From Yinghuangia elevatio (GTDB lineage Bacteria > Actinomycetota > Actinomycetes > Streptomycetales > Streptomycetaceae): DNA of 34,373 nucleotides. The stretch spans positions 1 to 34,373 of the forward strand of contig NZ_JBEZFP010000102.1 in NCBI RefSeq assembly GCF_040649515.1, in the 5' to 3' direction. Under the pieces are notes generated by a model, which saw only the letters and a list, made by a program, of their open reading frames with translations, ran no database searches and was not told where the DNA came from. Below, in pieces: positions 9,764 through 17,572 of the stretch (position 1 is its first letter; every line of letters starts with the position of its first letter). Position numbers and translations under genes: made by a program.

Positions 9764-9794
9764 AAGGCCGGGCGACCCCGAGTCGCCCGGCCTT
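9764..9794. terminator. Bidirectional terminator between SBP and S9 peptidase genes
   Basis: A perfect 13-bp stem (9764-9776 with 9782-9794) with loop CCCGA. It lies between convergent genes and can end transcription from both sides; the plus side is followed by CCGTTTCC. Confidence 0.85.
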
Positions 9795-9836
9795 CCGTTT
9801 CCGTGCCGAGCCTCGGCGGCTCGCGGGACGGCCGGA

Positions 9837-11969
9837 TCAGCCGCCCAGCGAGCGCCGGAGGAAGTCGACCTGGAGCAACAGCAGGTTCTCCGCGACCTGT
9901 TCCTGCGGGGTCATGTGGGTGACGCCGGAGAGGGGGAGGACCTCGTGCGGGCGCCCGGCGGAGAGGAGGGCCGAGGACAGGCGGAGGGTGTGGGCCGCCA
10001 CGACGTTGTCGTCGGCCAGGCCGTGGATGATCATCAGGGGGCGGGCCTCGTCGGCCACCGGCCCCAGATCGCCGCCCTCCACCAGGGAGTTCACCGCGTA
10101 GACGGTCTGCTCGTCGTCGGGGTGGCCGAGGTACCGCTCGGTGTAGTGGGTGTCGTACAGCCGCCAGTCGGTGACCGGCGCGCCGGAGACGCCCGCGTGG
10201 AACACGTCGGGGCGGCGCAGCACCGCGAGGGCCGCCAGGTAACCGCCGTACGACCAGCCGCGGATCGCCACCCGGTCCAGGTCGAGGTACGGGCGGTCCA
10301 CGGCCAACGACTGGAGCGCCGCCACCTGGTCGTCGAGCGTCGCGCCGGCGAAGTCGCCGACGATCGCCTTCTCCCACTCGGGCGAGTAGTGCGGCGTGCC
10401 GCGGCCGTCCGCGACGATCACCGCGAAGCCCTGGTCGGCGAACCACTGCGAGGTCAGGTGCGGGTTGCGCGCGGCGACCACGCGCTGCCCGTGCGGGCCG
10501 CCGTACGGGTCCATCAGCACCGGCAGCTTCTCGCCCGAGGTGGCGTCGAAGCCGCTCGGCAGCAGGATCGCGCAGGGGATGCGGGTCGGGCCCGCGGTGG
10601 TCAGCTCGACCTCGGCGGTGAGCACCGGGGTCTCCGCGTAGGAGGCGATCTCGCCGACCGGGGACCCGTCCTGAAGGACCGTCACCTTCGGGCCGGAGCG
10701 GTCGAGCGACGACGAGACCAGGACCGTCGTCGCGCCCGAGCGGACCGCGCCGTGCACGCCCGGAGTCGTGGTGACGCGCTCGGCGCCGCCGGGGCCGACC
10801 CGGTAGACGTGGATCTGGCCGGTCTCGGAGTCGGCGGCCTCGTACCCCGCCGAGGCGGTGACGAGGATGTCCGCGGCACTGCTGTCGACCACCGAACGGA
10901 TGTGCAGCGTCGCGTCGGTGAGCACGCGCGCGTCGGCGACCAGGCGGCGGGCACCGTCCGCGTCCTCGACGCGCAGCAGTTCCCCGTTCGGGGTCCAGGC
11001 CGGGGCGCCGGGGACGATGTCGATCCACACCGGGTCCACCTGCGTGTGGAGTTCCGTCGTCGCGCCCGTGGCGGGATCGGCCGACAGCACCCGCTGCGTG
11101 CGCTGGTCGCGCGACTGCACGACCAGCAGCGGCGGCCCCGAGGCGGTCCACGCCACATTGGCGAGGTACGGGAACTCCTTGCGGTCCCAGGCAACTTCGG
11201 TGCGTTCCCCGGTCTCGGCCCGCAGCGCGAACAGCGTGACGTCGGCGTTGGGGGTGCCCGCGGCCGGGTACGCGACCTCCTGCGGCGCCGACGCCGGGTT
11301 GGCCGGGTCGGCGATCCACCAGCGGTCGACGGGGGAGTTGTCGACGCGTGCCGCCAGCAGCGTGGTCCCGTCCGGCGACCACCAGTATCCCCGGCTGCGC
11401 TGCATCTCCTCGGCCGCGATGAACTCGGCCGCGCCGTAGGTGACTTCGGCGTTCTCGGGGGTCGCGAGCGCGCGGTCGTCCGAGCCGTCGACGGCGGCTA
11501 CGCGCAGTTCACCGCCCGCAAGGTAGGCGACGTGGCGGCCGGTGGGCGACGGGCGAGGGTCGATGACCGGTGCGGGCGAGTCGAGTTCGACGACCGTGCC
11601 GGCCGCGAGATCGGCCACGAACAGCCGCCCGGACAGGGTGAAGGCGGCGACGGTCCCGGCGCTGTCGACGGCGTAGCCGACGATGCCCGCGGAGCCCTCG
11701 CGGCTGCGTTCGCGACGGGCGCGCTCCTCCGCGGACAGGTGCTCCTCGGCGCCGCCGAGCAGGACCGCCGGGTCGGCGACGATGCGCTCGCCGGACCCGG
11801 GGGAGTACGCCCACAGGCACGTCGCGCGGTCCTCGCCGGACCGCGAGCGCAGGAACAGGACAGTGGCACCCGTACCGCCGCCTCCGGTGATGGTGAAGGC
11901 GCGCGGGACCCCGAGCGTGAAGCGCTGGGTGCGGGCGTATTGCCGGGGAAAGGTGATCTCCGAGCTCAT
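9837..11969 (-). CDS. S9 family peptidase (dipeptidyl-peptidase IV / prolyl oligopeptidase type)
   Basis: Serine peptidase that would remove N-terminal di- or tripeptides, often after Pro or Ala. The 710-aa protein has a long N-terminal DPP-IV-type beta-propeller (residues about 40-430) and a C-terminal alpha/beta-hydrolase domain. The catalytic triad is Ser573 in GWSYGG, Asp653/654 in HGLADDN and His685 in GVTHM, with the family motif DPYGGPHGQRV before it. No signal peptide is seen, so a cytoplasmic enzyme is expected. ATG 11969 is supported by a TANNNT box 7 nt upstream and loss of homology before it; there is no Shine-Dalgarno sequence. Lying next to two peptide importers, it may digest imported peptides (inference). 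Confidence 0.93.
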   Translation of the reverse strand: MSSEITFPRQYARTQRFTLGVPRAFTITGGGGTGATVLFLRSRSGEDRATCLWAYSPGSGERIVADPAVLLGGAEEHLSAEERARRERSREGSAGIVGYAVDSAGTVAAFTLSGRLFVADLAAGTVVELDSPAPVIDPRPSPTGRHVAYLAGGELRVAAVDGSDDRALATPENAEVTYGAAEFIAAEEMQRSRGYWWSPDGTTLLAARVDNSPVDRWWIADPANPASAPQEVAYPAAGTPNADVTLFALRAETGERTEVAWDRKEFPYLANVAWTASGPPLLVVQSRDQRTQRVLSADPATGATTELHTQVDPVWIDIVPGAPAWTPNGELLRVEDADGARRLVADARVLTDATLHIRSVVDSSAADILVTASAGYEAADSETGQIHVYRVGPGGAERVTTTPGVHGAVRSGATTVLVSSSLDRSGPKVTVLQDGSPVGEIASYAETPVLTAEVELTTAGPTRIPCAILLPSGFDATSGEKLPVLMDPYGGPHGQRVVAARNPHLTSQWFADQGFAVIVADGRGTPHYSPEWEKAIVGDFAGATLDDQVAALQSLAVDRPYLDLDRVAIRGWSYGGYLAALAVLRRPDVFHAGVSGAPVTDWRLYDTHYTERYLGHPDDEQTVYAVNSLVEGGDLGPVADEARPLMIIHGLADDNVVAAHTLRLSSALLSAGRPHEVLPLSGVTHMTPQEQVAENLLLLQVDFLRRSLGG

Positions 11970-11976
11970 GCGCCCA

Positions 11977-11982
11977 ACCCTA
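11977..11982 (-). promoter_or_regulatory. -10 box for leaderless S9 peptidase mRNA
   Basis: On the minus strand TAGGGT ends 7 nt before the ATG at 11969. With no Shine-Dalgarno sequence, transcription starting at the A of the ATG fits. Predicted from spacing only. Confidence 0.5.
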
Positions 11983-12062
11983 CGGGCGAGGCGCCCCGGG
12001 AACACGGGTTCGGGCCGTACGGCGGCGGACGGGCTATCCGGGTGATTTCGAGCCGTGCGCGT

Positions 12063-12073
12063 TGCGTTACGCA
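12063..12073. promoter_or_regulatory. 11-bp palindrome in the divergent intergenic region
   Basis: TGCGT-T-ACGCA is a perfect palindrome in the 170-bp gap between the S9 peptidase and the small membrane protein gene. It could be an operator shared by both; nothing else supports this. Confidence 0.25.
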
Positions 12074-12140
12074 CCGTATCTGGGCTTGATTCGTTGGTAG
12101 CGGGTTTTTGTCCGTCAATCATTCCGGGAGGTGCGTGACC

Positions 12141-12335
12141 ATGGCGGTCTCGGTCTCCGTCGTGATGCTTCTGGGCGTCGCGGTCGTCTTTCTGCTCCGC
12201 AAGGCCGGGCTCCGCCCGGTGCACGCCGTCGTGTGTGTGCTGCTCGGCTTCTACCTCGCGGGGACCTCGCTGGCCCCGTCCATCCACGATGCGGGTGCCA
12301 GCTTCGCGGGCATCGTCAACGGCATCCATTTCTAG
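12141..12335 (+). CDS. Small two-helix membrane protein, function unknown
   Basis: A 64-aa protein with two hydrophobic segments: residues 3-21 (VSVSVVMLLGVAVVFLL) and about 28-46 (AVVCVLLGFYLAG), joined by a short basic loop (RKAGLRP) that should face the cytoplasm. The tail is APSIHDAGASFAGIVNGIHF. ATG 12141 is preceded by GGGAGG at 12126-12131 (9-nt spacing); the in-frame GTG at 12135 would be too close. Codon bias is normal for the window and the gene stands alone between divergent and co-directional genes. I recall similar small proteins in streptomycetes but cannot assign a function. Confidence 0.75.
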   Translation: MAVSVSVVMLLGVAVVFLLRKAGLRPVHAVVCVLLGFYLAGTSLAPSIHDAGASFAGIVNGIHF

Positions 12336-12383
12336 TTCCGTCACCGGCTGACCCCTGCCCTCCCGGCCGTCCCCTGCCGGGTC

Positions 12384-12421
12384 CGGTGGTGCCCGGTGGT
12401 GCTCGGTGGTCCACGGCGGTG
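12384..12421. repeat. 10-bp tandem repeat (CGGTGGTGCY, 3.8 copies)
   Basis: Copies begin at 12384, 12394, 12404 and 12414, the last two diverged. The array lies where the -35 region of the following methyltransferase promoter would be. Confidence 0.7.
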
Positions 12422-12437
12422 TCCGAGTGCGGGACCG

Positions 12438-12443
12438 TACTGT
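12438..12443 (+). promoter_or_regulatory. -10 box for leaderless methyltransferase mRNA
   Basis: TACTGT ends 6 nt before ATG 12450, and there is no Shine-Dalgarno sequence. A leaderless transcript is predicted; no good -35 is visible. Confidence 0.5.
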
Positions 12444-12449
12444 GGCGGC

Positions 12450-13088
12450 ATGTCCACAGACGATCATCGGACCGGTCCCGCCAACCGCTGGCTGGAGGTC
12501 ACCGGCGGCACCCGCGGTCCGGCGTACGCCGCCCGCTTCCGCGAGTTGGCCGCTCAGGGCCGTGACCTGCACGGCGAGGCCCGCTTCTGCGACGCCTTGG
12601 TCCCGCGCGGCGCGCGGGTGCTCGACGCGGGCTGCGGCACCGGCCGCATCGCCGTCGAACTCGCCCGGCTCGGCCACAAGACGGTCGGTGTCGACATCGA
12701 CGCCTCGATGCTCGGCGAGGCCCGGGCCGCGGCGCCCGGTCTGGCCTGGGTGCTCGGCGACCTCGCGACGCTCGATCCACAGGCTGTGGACGGGCCGGAC
12801 GCCTTCGACCTCGCCGTCGCGGCCGGGAACGTCATGGTCTACCTGACCCCGGGCACCGAGGCCCGCGCGGTCGCGACGCTGGCGTCCTGCGTACGGCCGG
12901 GCGGCGGCCTCGTCGTCGCCGGCTTCGCGCTCGACGGCGGCGACGGCGGCACGCGCGTCGAGGTGTCCGCCTACGACGCGGCGTGCGCGGCGGCCGGGCT
13001 CGAACCCGTCGACCGCTTCGCCGGATGGGACCGCGAGCCCTGGGACCCGGCGGGCAGGTACGGCGTGTTCGTGCACCGCCGCCCCTGA
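12450..13088 (+). CDS. Class I SAM-dependent methyltransferase
   Basis: Transfers a methyl group from S-adenosylmethionine to an unknown acceptor. The 212-aa protein has the Rossmann motif I VLDAGCGTGRIAVELA at about residues 51-66, motif II VGVDIDASML with the acidic residue that binds the SAM ribose, a DLA..AAGNVMVYL motif IV/post-I region and CVRPGGGLVVAGF for motif V. ATG 12450 is preferred over the in-frame GTG 12396 because it has a -10 box at the right spacing for a leaderless start and the extension shows no family features. It lies just upstream of mshB. Substrate not predictable. Confidence 0.88.
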   Translation: MSTDDHRTGPANRWLEVTGGTRGPAYAARFRELAAQGRDLHGEARFCDALVPRGARVLDAGCGTGRIAVELARLGHKTVGVDIDASMLGEARAAAPGLAWVLGDLATLDPQAVDGPDAFDLAVAAGNVMVYLTPGTEARAVATLASCVRPGGGLVVAGFALDGGDGGTRVEVSAYDAACAAAGLEPVDRFAGWDREPWDPAGRYGVFVHRRP

Positions 13089-13153
13089 GTGCCGGCCCCT
13101 GATCGCCCCCGGTCCCGTTGGTGCGGGCGTCGGTGTGCGTCGGAGGCGCCACG

Positions 13154-13159
13154 TACGCT
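13154..13159 (+). promoter_or_regulatory. -10 box for leaderless mshB mRNA
   Basis: TACGCT ends 7 nt before ATG 13167, and no Shine-Dalgarno sequence is present. Predicted from spacing. Confidence 0.5.
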
Positions 13160-13166
13160 GGCGTTC

Positions 13167-14072
13167 ATGACCGATGCGCCCGCGACCCCGCCCGCGACCC
13201 CGCTCAGCCTTCTCCTCGTGCACGCCCATCCGGACGACGAGGTGATCAACAACGGTGCGAGCATGGCCCGCTATGCCGCGGAAGGTGTGCACGTCACGCT
13301 CGTGACCTGCACGCTCGGCGAGGAGGGCGAGATCCTCGTGCCCGAACTCGCGCACCTGGCCGCGGACCGCGAGGACGGGCTCGGCGCGCACCGCATGACC
13401 GAGATGCTCGACTCCATGAAGGCCCTCGGCGTCGACGACCAGCGCTACCTGGGCGGGCCGGGCCGCTACCGCGACTCCGGCATGATGGGCACGCCGCCGA
13501 ACGAGCGGCCCGACTCCTTCTGGCAGGCCGACGTCGACGAGGCGGCGAGCCACCTCGTGCCGATCGTGCGCGAGGTCCGGCCGCAGGTGCTGGTGACGTA
13601 CGACGAGATCGGCGGCTACGGCCACCCCGACCACATCCAGGCGCACCGCGTCGCGATGCGCGCCGCCGAGTTGGCCGCCGACCCGGCGTACGGCACCGGC
13701 GAGGCATGGGCGGTCGACAAGATCTACTGGAACGCGATGCCCCGCTCGGTGCTCAAGGAGGGCTTCGAGCGGATGAAGGCGGAGGGCAAGGAACTCCCGT
13801 TCGAGTTCGTCGACATCGACGAGCTGCCGTTCGTGGTCGACGACGCACTCGTCACCACCGCGGTTTCGGCGGCGGACTTCTTCGACGCCAAGGTCGAGGC
13901 GCTGCGCGCCTATCCGACGCAGGTGTCCACCGACGACGCGTTCTTTGCGCTGTCCAACAACGTGGGCCAGTCGATCATGTCGGTCGAGCACTACCGGCTG
14001 GTCAAGGGCGAACGCGGGCCGGTCGGGCCGGGCGGTCTGGAGGACGACCTGTTCGCCGGGCTGCGCGGGTGA
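13167..14072 (+). CDS. mshB: N-acetyl-1-D-myo-inositol-2-amino-2-deoxy-alpha-D-glucopyranoside deacetylase MshB
   Basis: Zinc deacetylase of mycothiol synthesis, converting GlcNAc-inositol to GlcN-inositol, the acceptor for cysteine ligation by MshC. The 301-aa product has the PIG-L/LmbE motif AHPDDE, with zinc ligands His21 and Asp24 and probable base Asp23. The second metal motif GYGHPDH supplies His156. TLGEEGE, the region after the first motif, and the DSGMMGT loop are characteristic of MshB rather than the related Mca. Start at ATG 13167 gives the normal N-terminus; upstream in-frame codons extend into the preceding gene. Cytosolic. A MshC-like fragment is encoded 3.5 kb downstream (see 17552). 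Confidence 0.93.
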   Translation: MTDAPATPPATPLSLLLVHAHPDDEVINNGASMARYAAEGVHVTLVTCTLGEEGEILVPELAHLAADREDGLGAHRMTEMLDSMKALGVDDQRYLGGPGRYRDSGMMGTPPNERPDSFWQADVDEAASHLVPIVREVRPQVLVTYDEIGGYGHPDHIQAHRVAMRAAELAADPAYGTGEAWAVDKIYWNAMPRSVLKEGFERMKAEGKELPFEFVDIDELPFVVDDALVTTAVSAADFFDAKVEALRAYPTQVSTDDAFFALSNNVGQSIMSVEHYRLVKGERGPVGPGGLEDDLFAGLRG

Positions 14073-14097
14073 CCTCCGCGGCGTGCGGCGGCCGGGT

Positions 14098-14103
14098 TAC
14101 AGT
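14098..14103 (+). promoter_or_regulatory. -10 box for leaderless DUF6113 gene
   Basis: TACAGT ends 6 nt before GTG 14110, without a Shine-Dalgarno sequence. A leaderless GTG start would be used. Confidence 0.45.
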
Positions 14104-14109
14104 GCATCG

Positions 14110-14505
14110 GTGATTTCCAAGGTCGGCCGGATCGCGGCGTACGTCCTCCTGTTCGCACTCGGCAGCGCGGCGGGTGTGCTCGGTGCGTTCGCCCAGGCGG
14201 CCTACGCGCCGGGCGGGCTGATCGTCGCCCTGGCCGGTGCGGGGGGCCTGTTCGTCGCCGGCGGACTGCTGATGGACACCAAGGCGGGCGCGGCCGTACC
14301 CGCGGCCGCGTGGCTCGTCACCGTCTTCTACATCGCGGCGGCGCCGCGACCCGAGGGCGACTGGGTGTTCACCGGGGGCTTCACGTCCTATCTCTATCTG
14401 TTCGGCGGTTCCATCGTCGGTGCGATGATCGCCATGCAACCCTGGGGCGGCGCAAGCCGCCAGCTACTTCTTTCGGGTGAACGACTGCCCGGAGGCGGCA
14501 AGTAA
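14110..14505 (+). CDS. DUF6113 family four-helix membrane protein
   Basis: A 131-aa integral membrane protein. Hydrophobic segments lie at about residues 8-28, 36-54, 60-76 and 92-112, with short loops and a Gly-rich C-terminus (SGERLPGGGK). GTG 14110 is chosen for its position behind a TANNNT box; an earlier in-frame start would overlap mshB in another frame. I recognise it as the small protein commonly annotated DUF6113 next to mshB in streptomycetes, which suggests a link with mycothiol or a housekeeping membrane role, but no function is known. Confidence 0.78.
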   Translation: MISKVGRIAAYVLLFALGSAAGVLGAFAQAAYAPGGLIVALAGAGGLFVAGGLLMDTKAGAAVPAAAWLVTVFYIAAAPRPEGDWVFTGGFTSYLYLFGGSIVGAMIAMQPWGGASRQLLLSGERLPGGGK

Positions 14506-14808
14506 GGCACCCGGCCGCCGCATGCTCGTTGTGCGGGGCCGTGGGGCGAGGCCGCGGAGTCGGACGCGTCCCGGCCGCCCGGAGTGCGAACGTAACTTCC
14601 GGCGCGCCGCATTCGTTGCTCCGCCTGTAGCGGCCAAGTACTCGAGTCCATTGGCCCCACGTGTGCCGTCAAGGTACGCGGTTCCGTCCCGGTACGGCGC
14701 GCCGCATACGATCATCATTCGGTCGGTCGCGGGAGCCGTCAGACGCAACCGGTCGTCGGTGGCCGCCTCCCGGGGCGGTCGAAGATCGCAACGGAGAGTT
14801 CGTTCGTC
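14506..14808. other. Non-coding region upstream of the VanW-type gene
   Basis: About 300 bp with no supported gene. It contains a 16-bp direct repeat (14600-14615 and 14695-14710) and a possible promoter (TTCCGT at 14682, TACGAT at 14707, spacer 19). An AAC...CGTT pair at 14594-14617 is a weak envelope-stress-sigma-like match. Confidence 0.5.
14600..14710. repeat. 16-bp direct repeat pair with palindromic core upstream of VanW gene
   Basis: CGGCGCGCCGCATTCG (14600-14615) and CGGCGCGCCGCATACG (14695-14710) match at 15 of 16 positions and are 95 bp apart. Each contains the palindrome CGGCGCGCCG. Such paired sites upstream of one gene are candidates for regulator binding. Confidence 0.5.
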
Positions 14809-17508
14809 GTGAGCAACGACCATCCCACCACGCCCTCAGGCGTGCCCGGCGAGGAGCCGCACCCCTTCTTCGGACGACCGCCCGAGCGGACCGAGCCTCC
14901 GCCGCGTTCGCTTCCCCCCGAGGGGGCGCCCGTCCCTCCGCTGCCCTTCCCGTCGCCCGCCGGGCCGTCGTCCGGGGGTTCGCCCGCGTACGGCGAGGAC
15001 CGGCTGCCGCCGCGCGACCCGGCCGCGTTCGACGCGTGGTTCGACGACGAGCCGGTGCGCCCGGCGGCGTCCGGCGAGGAGACCCCGCCGTACCCGGGAT
15101 CCCCGTCGTACCCGGCTCCGGAGGCGCCGACCTACCCGGCCGGCCCGTCCTACTCGGACAGCTCGTCGTATCCGGACGCGCCGGGTTACCCGGAGACCCC
15201 GTCGCACTCCGCGGGCTACGCCGGGCCCGACTCCGGTACCGCGGGCCATCCCGGTGCTCCGGGGGCACCCGGTGCTTCCGGAACACCCGGCAGCCCGGGA
15301 GCATCCGGCGCCCCGGGAGCATCCCGTGCCCCCGGCGTGGAAGACACCGACGGGGACCAGGGGGACCGCAGCGCTTCCGGGCTGCCCACCCGTGCCGGGC
15401 GCCGCAGTCTGATCGGCGCCTTCGGCCCGCCTGCCGATCTGCGGACGCCGACGACCTCCGAAGGGTTCACGCAGGACGCGTCCGGAGCCGAGGCCGGCGA
15501 CCAGACGATGACCACGCGCGTCAGCATCAAGATCCCCGGCTCGCGGCCCATCCCTCCGGTCGTGCTGCGCGGGCAGGCGCCCGTCGGCAGGCCCGAGGAC
15601 GGCTACCCGGAGTTCGACGAACGCGGCTGGGACGACGTCGACGACCACGAGTTCGGCGTCGACCCCGCGGCCGATCCGCAGGCCGCCCCGCGCGCCAACC
15701 GCCAGGAGGCCGGCCGCCGCGCGCCGGTGCCCCCCGCCGTCGCCGCGAAGCGCAAGCGCCGCCGCCTCGCGATCGTGTCGATCGCGGCGGTGTTCGCACT
15801 GCTCGGCGGCATCTACGGGGGGTCCCTCGCGTACGCGGGCGGCGGTGTCCCGCGCGGTACCTCGGTGCTCGGCATCGACATCGGCGGCCAGTCGAAGTCG
15901 GAGGCGGTGCGCACCCTGGAGACGCACCTCGGCAACCGCGCCTCCGGCCCCTTCGCGGTCAAGGTCGGCGACAAGGAGCTGGCTCTCGACCCGCCCAACG
16001 CCGGTCTGATCTTCGACACCCGCGGCACGGTCGACCGCGCCGCCGAGCGCACCCTGAACCCGCTCAAGTCGGTGCCCGCGATGTTCGGCGGCGGCCGCGA
16101 GGTCAAGCCGCGCACGATCGAGGACCCGGCCAAGCTGGGCGCCGCGCTGGAGCAACTGGTCGCGGAGGCGGGCGAGGAGCCGCGCGAAGGCGGTGTGTCG
16201 TTCGCGGGCGGCAAGGCGGCGGCGATCGCGCCGCAGGCGGTGCAGGTGCTGGACACGCAGGCGGCGGTGGCCCTCGTACGCGACGCCTACCTGTCGGGCA
16301 AGGGCGGCGAGAAGGGCAACCCCGTCGTCCTGCCCACCAAGCTGTCCACGCCGAAGGTGACCCAGGCCGAAGTGGACCGGGCGATGCGCGAGTTCGCGGT
16401 GCCGGCGATGTCCGGCCCGGTGACGCTGACGGCCGGCAAGGTCAAGCTCCAGCTCGACCCGCAGACGCTGGCGAAGTACCTCACGATGGAGCCGGACGCC
16501 AACGGCCGGCTCAACCCGAAGATCAACACGGCCGGCCTCCAGGACGCGCTCGGCAACACCTTCTCGGCGGTCGGCCAGAAGCCGGTCGACGCGACGTTCA
16601 AGGTGGAGAACGGCAAGGTCGCGGTCGTGCCCTCCAAGCCCGGGCAGGGGGTGTCCGGCGAGACCGCCGCGCAGGCGCTGCTGGGCGTGCTCACCAAGCC
16701 GACGGGCCGCACCGCGCCGGTGACGCTCGGGCCGGTCGAACCCGCGTTCACCACCGCGAAGGCGGAGGCGCTGGGGATCAAGGAGGTGGTCTCGACGTAC
16801 ACCACGGAATACCCGTACGCCGCCTACCGCCTGACCAACATCCACCGTGCCGCGGACCTCATCGACGGCAGCGTCGTGATGCCCAATGACAAGTGGTCGC
16901 TCAACGACACGGTCGGCGAGCGGACCGCGGAGAACGGCTTCGCCAAGGGCACCATCATCAACAACGGCCGCTTCCAGACGGACTTCGGCGGCGGCGTCTC
17001 GCAGGTCGCGACGACGATGTTCAACGCGGTGTTCTTCGGCGGCCTGAAGGACATCATGCACCGGCCGCACAGCTTCTGGATCGACCGCTACCCGGCTGGC
17101 CGCGAGGCGACCGTCGCGTGGAAGTCGCTCGACCTGGAGTGGCAGAACGACTCCGGCAAGCCGATCTACATCGACACCTCGTACACCGACTCGACGGTCA
17201 CCGTGACCCTGCTGGGCACCAAGAAGTACGACCAGGTCAAGTCGGTCAGCTCGGCCAAGTACGACCTGGTGGCGCCGAAGACCGTGCACGACACCAGCGC
17301 GGGCTGTGTCGCGCAGGCACCGTCGCAGGGCTTCAAGATCGACGTGACGCGGGTGTTCATCCAGGGCGGCAAGGAGGTGCGCCGGGAGCAGTTCCACACC
17401 AAGTACGACCCGGCGGACAACATCATCTGCGGCCCGGCGGCCCCGCCCGCGGGCGGCACCCCGCCATCGGGGGCGACACCCCCCGCAGGTGGCGGGACGA
17501 GCGACTAG
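14809..17508 (+). CDS. VanW family membrane protein with peptidoglycan-binding-like and collagen-like regions
   Basis: Large (899 aa) bitopic membrane protein, probably acting at the cell wall. Residues 1-310 are a disordered Pro/Gly/Ser-rich cytoplasmic region that includes ten Gly-X-Y triplets at 143-172. A basic stretch (KRKRRR) precedes one membrane helix at about 322-343. The outer part has a repeated PG_binding_4 (YoaR-like) domain, with GTSVLGIDIGG, DPPNAGLIFD and PGVSGET-like segments. The VanW domain at about 660-785 includes FGGGVSQVATT, typical of the family. The tail has a Cys pair and a second Pro/Gly-rich stretch. GTG 14809 gives the first in-frame start, with GGAGAG upstream at a long spacing. 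VanW proteins occur in glycopeptide-resistance clusters but their reaction is unknown. Confidence 0.9.
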   Translation: MSNDHPTTPSGVPGEEPHPFFGRPPERTEPPPRSLPPEGAPVPPLPFPSPAGPSSGGSPAYGEDRLPPRDPAAFDAWFDDEPVRPAASGEETPPYPGSPSYPAPEAPTYPAGPSYSDSSSYPDAPGYPETPSHSAGYAGPDSGTAGHPGAPGAPGASGTPGSPGASGAPGASRAPGVEDTDGDQGDRSASGLPTRAGRRSLIGAFGPPADLRTPTTSEGFTQDASGAEAGDQTMTTRVSIKIPGSRPIPPVVLRGQAPVGRPEDGYPEFDERGWDDVDDHEFGVDPAADPQAAPRANRQEAGRRAPVPPAVAAKRKRRRLAIVSIAAVFALLGGIYGGSLAYAGGGVPRGTSVLGIDIGGQSKSEAVRTLETHLGNRASGPFAVKVGDKELALDPPNAGLIFDTRGTVDRAAERTLNPLKSVPAMFGGGREVKPRTIEDPAKLGAALEQLVAEAGEEPREGGVSFAGGKAAAIAPQAVQVLDTQAAVALVRDAYLSGKGGEKGNPVVLPTKLSTPKVTQAEVDRAMREFAVPAMSGPVTLTAGKVKLQLDPQTLAKYLTMEPDANGRLNPKINTAGLQDALGNTFSAVGQKPVDATFKVENGKVAVVPSKPGQGVSGETAAQALLGVLTKPTGRTAPVTLGPVEPAFTTAKAEALGIKEVVSTYTTEYPYAAYRLTNIHRAADLIDGSVVMPNDKWSLNDTVGERTAENGFAKGTIINNGRFQTDFGGGVSQVATTMFNAVFFGGLKDIMHRPHSFWIDRYPAGREATVAWKSLDLEWQNDSGKPIYIDTSYTDSTVTVTLLGTKKYDQVKSVSSAKYDLVAPKTVHDTSAGCVAQAPSQGFKIDVTRVFIQGGKEVRREQFHTKYDPADNIICGPAAPPAGGTPPSGATPPAGGGTSD

Positions 17509-17532
17509 CGCGCCCCGCCTGGAGTACCGATC

Positions 17533-17572
17533 GGCATCGGCCGGCTTCCCGTCAGGGGAGCCGGCCGATGTC
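17533..17572. terminator. Bidirectional terminator between VanW and MshC-like genes
   Basis: An 18-bp stem (17533-17550 with 17555-17572, two G-U-type pairs) with loop GTCA, placed between convergent genes. The loop contains the stop codon of the minus-strand gene, so the structure overlaps its coding end. Confidence 0.82.

Noticed and set aside
9837..13991. Very long minus-strand open frame over S9 peptidase, small protein, methyltransferase and mshB
   Set aside because: Only 9837-11969 shows a protein family; the rest is antisense to well-supported plus-strand genes and arises from GC bias.
14594..14617. Envelope-stress (ECF sigma) promoter for the VanW gene
   Set aside because: Only AAC and CGTT match with 17-nt spacing; too weak to list as a feature on its own.
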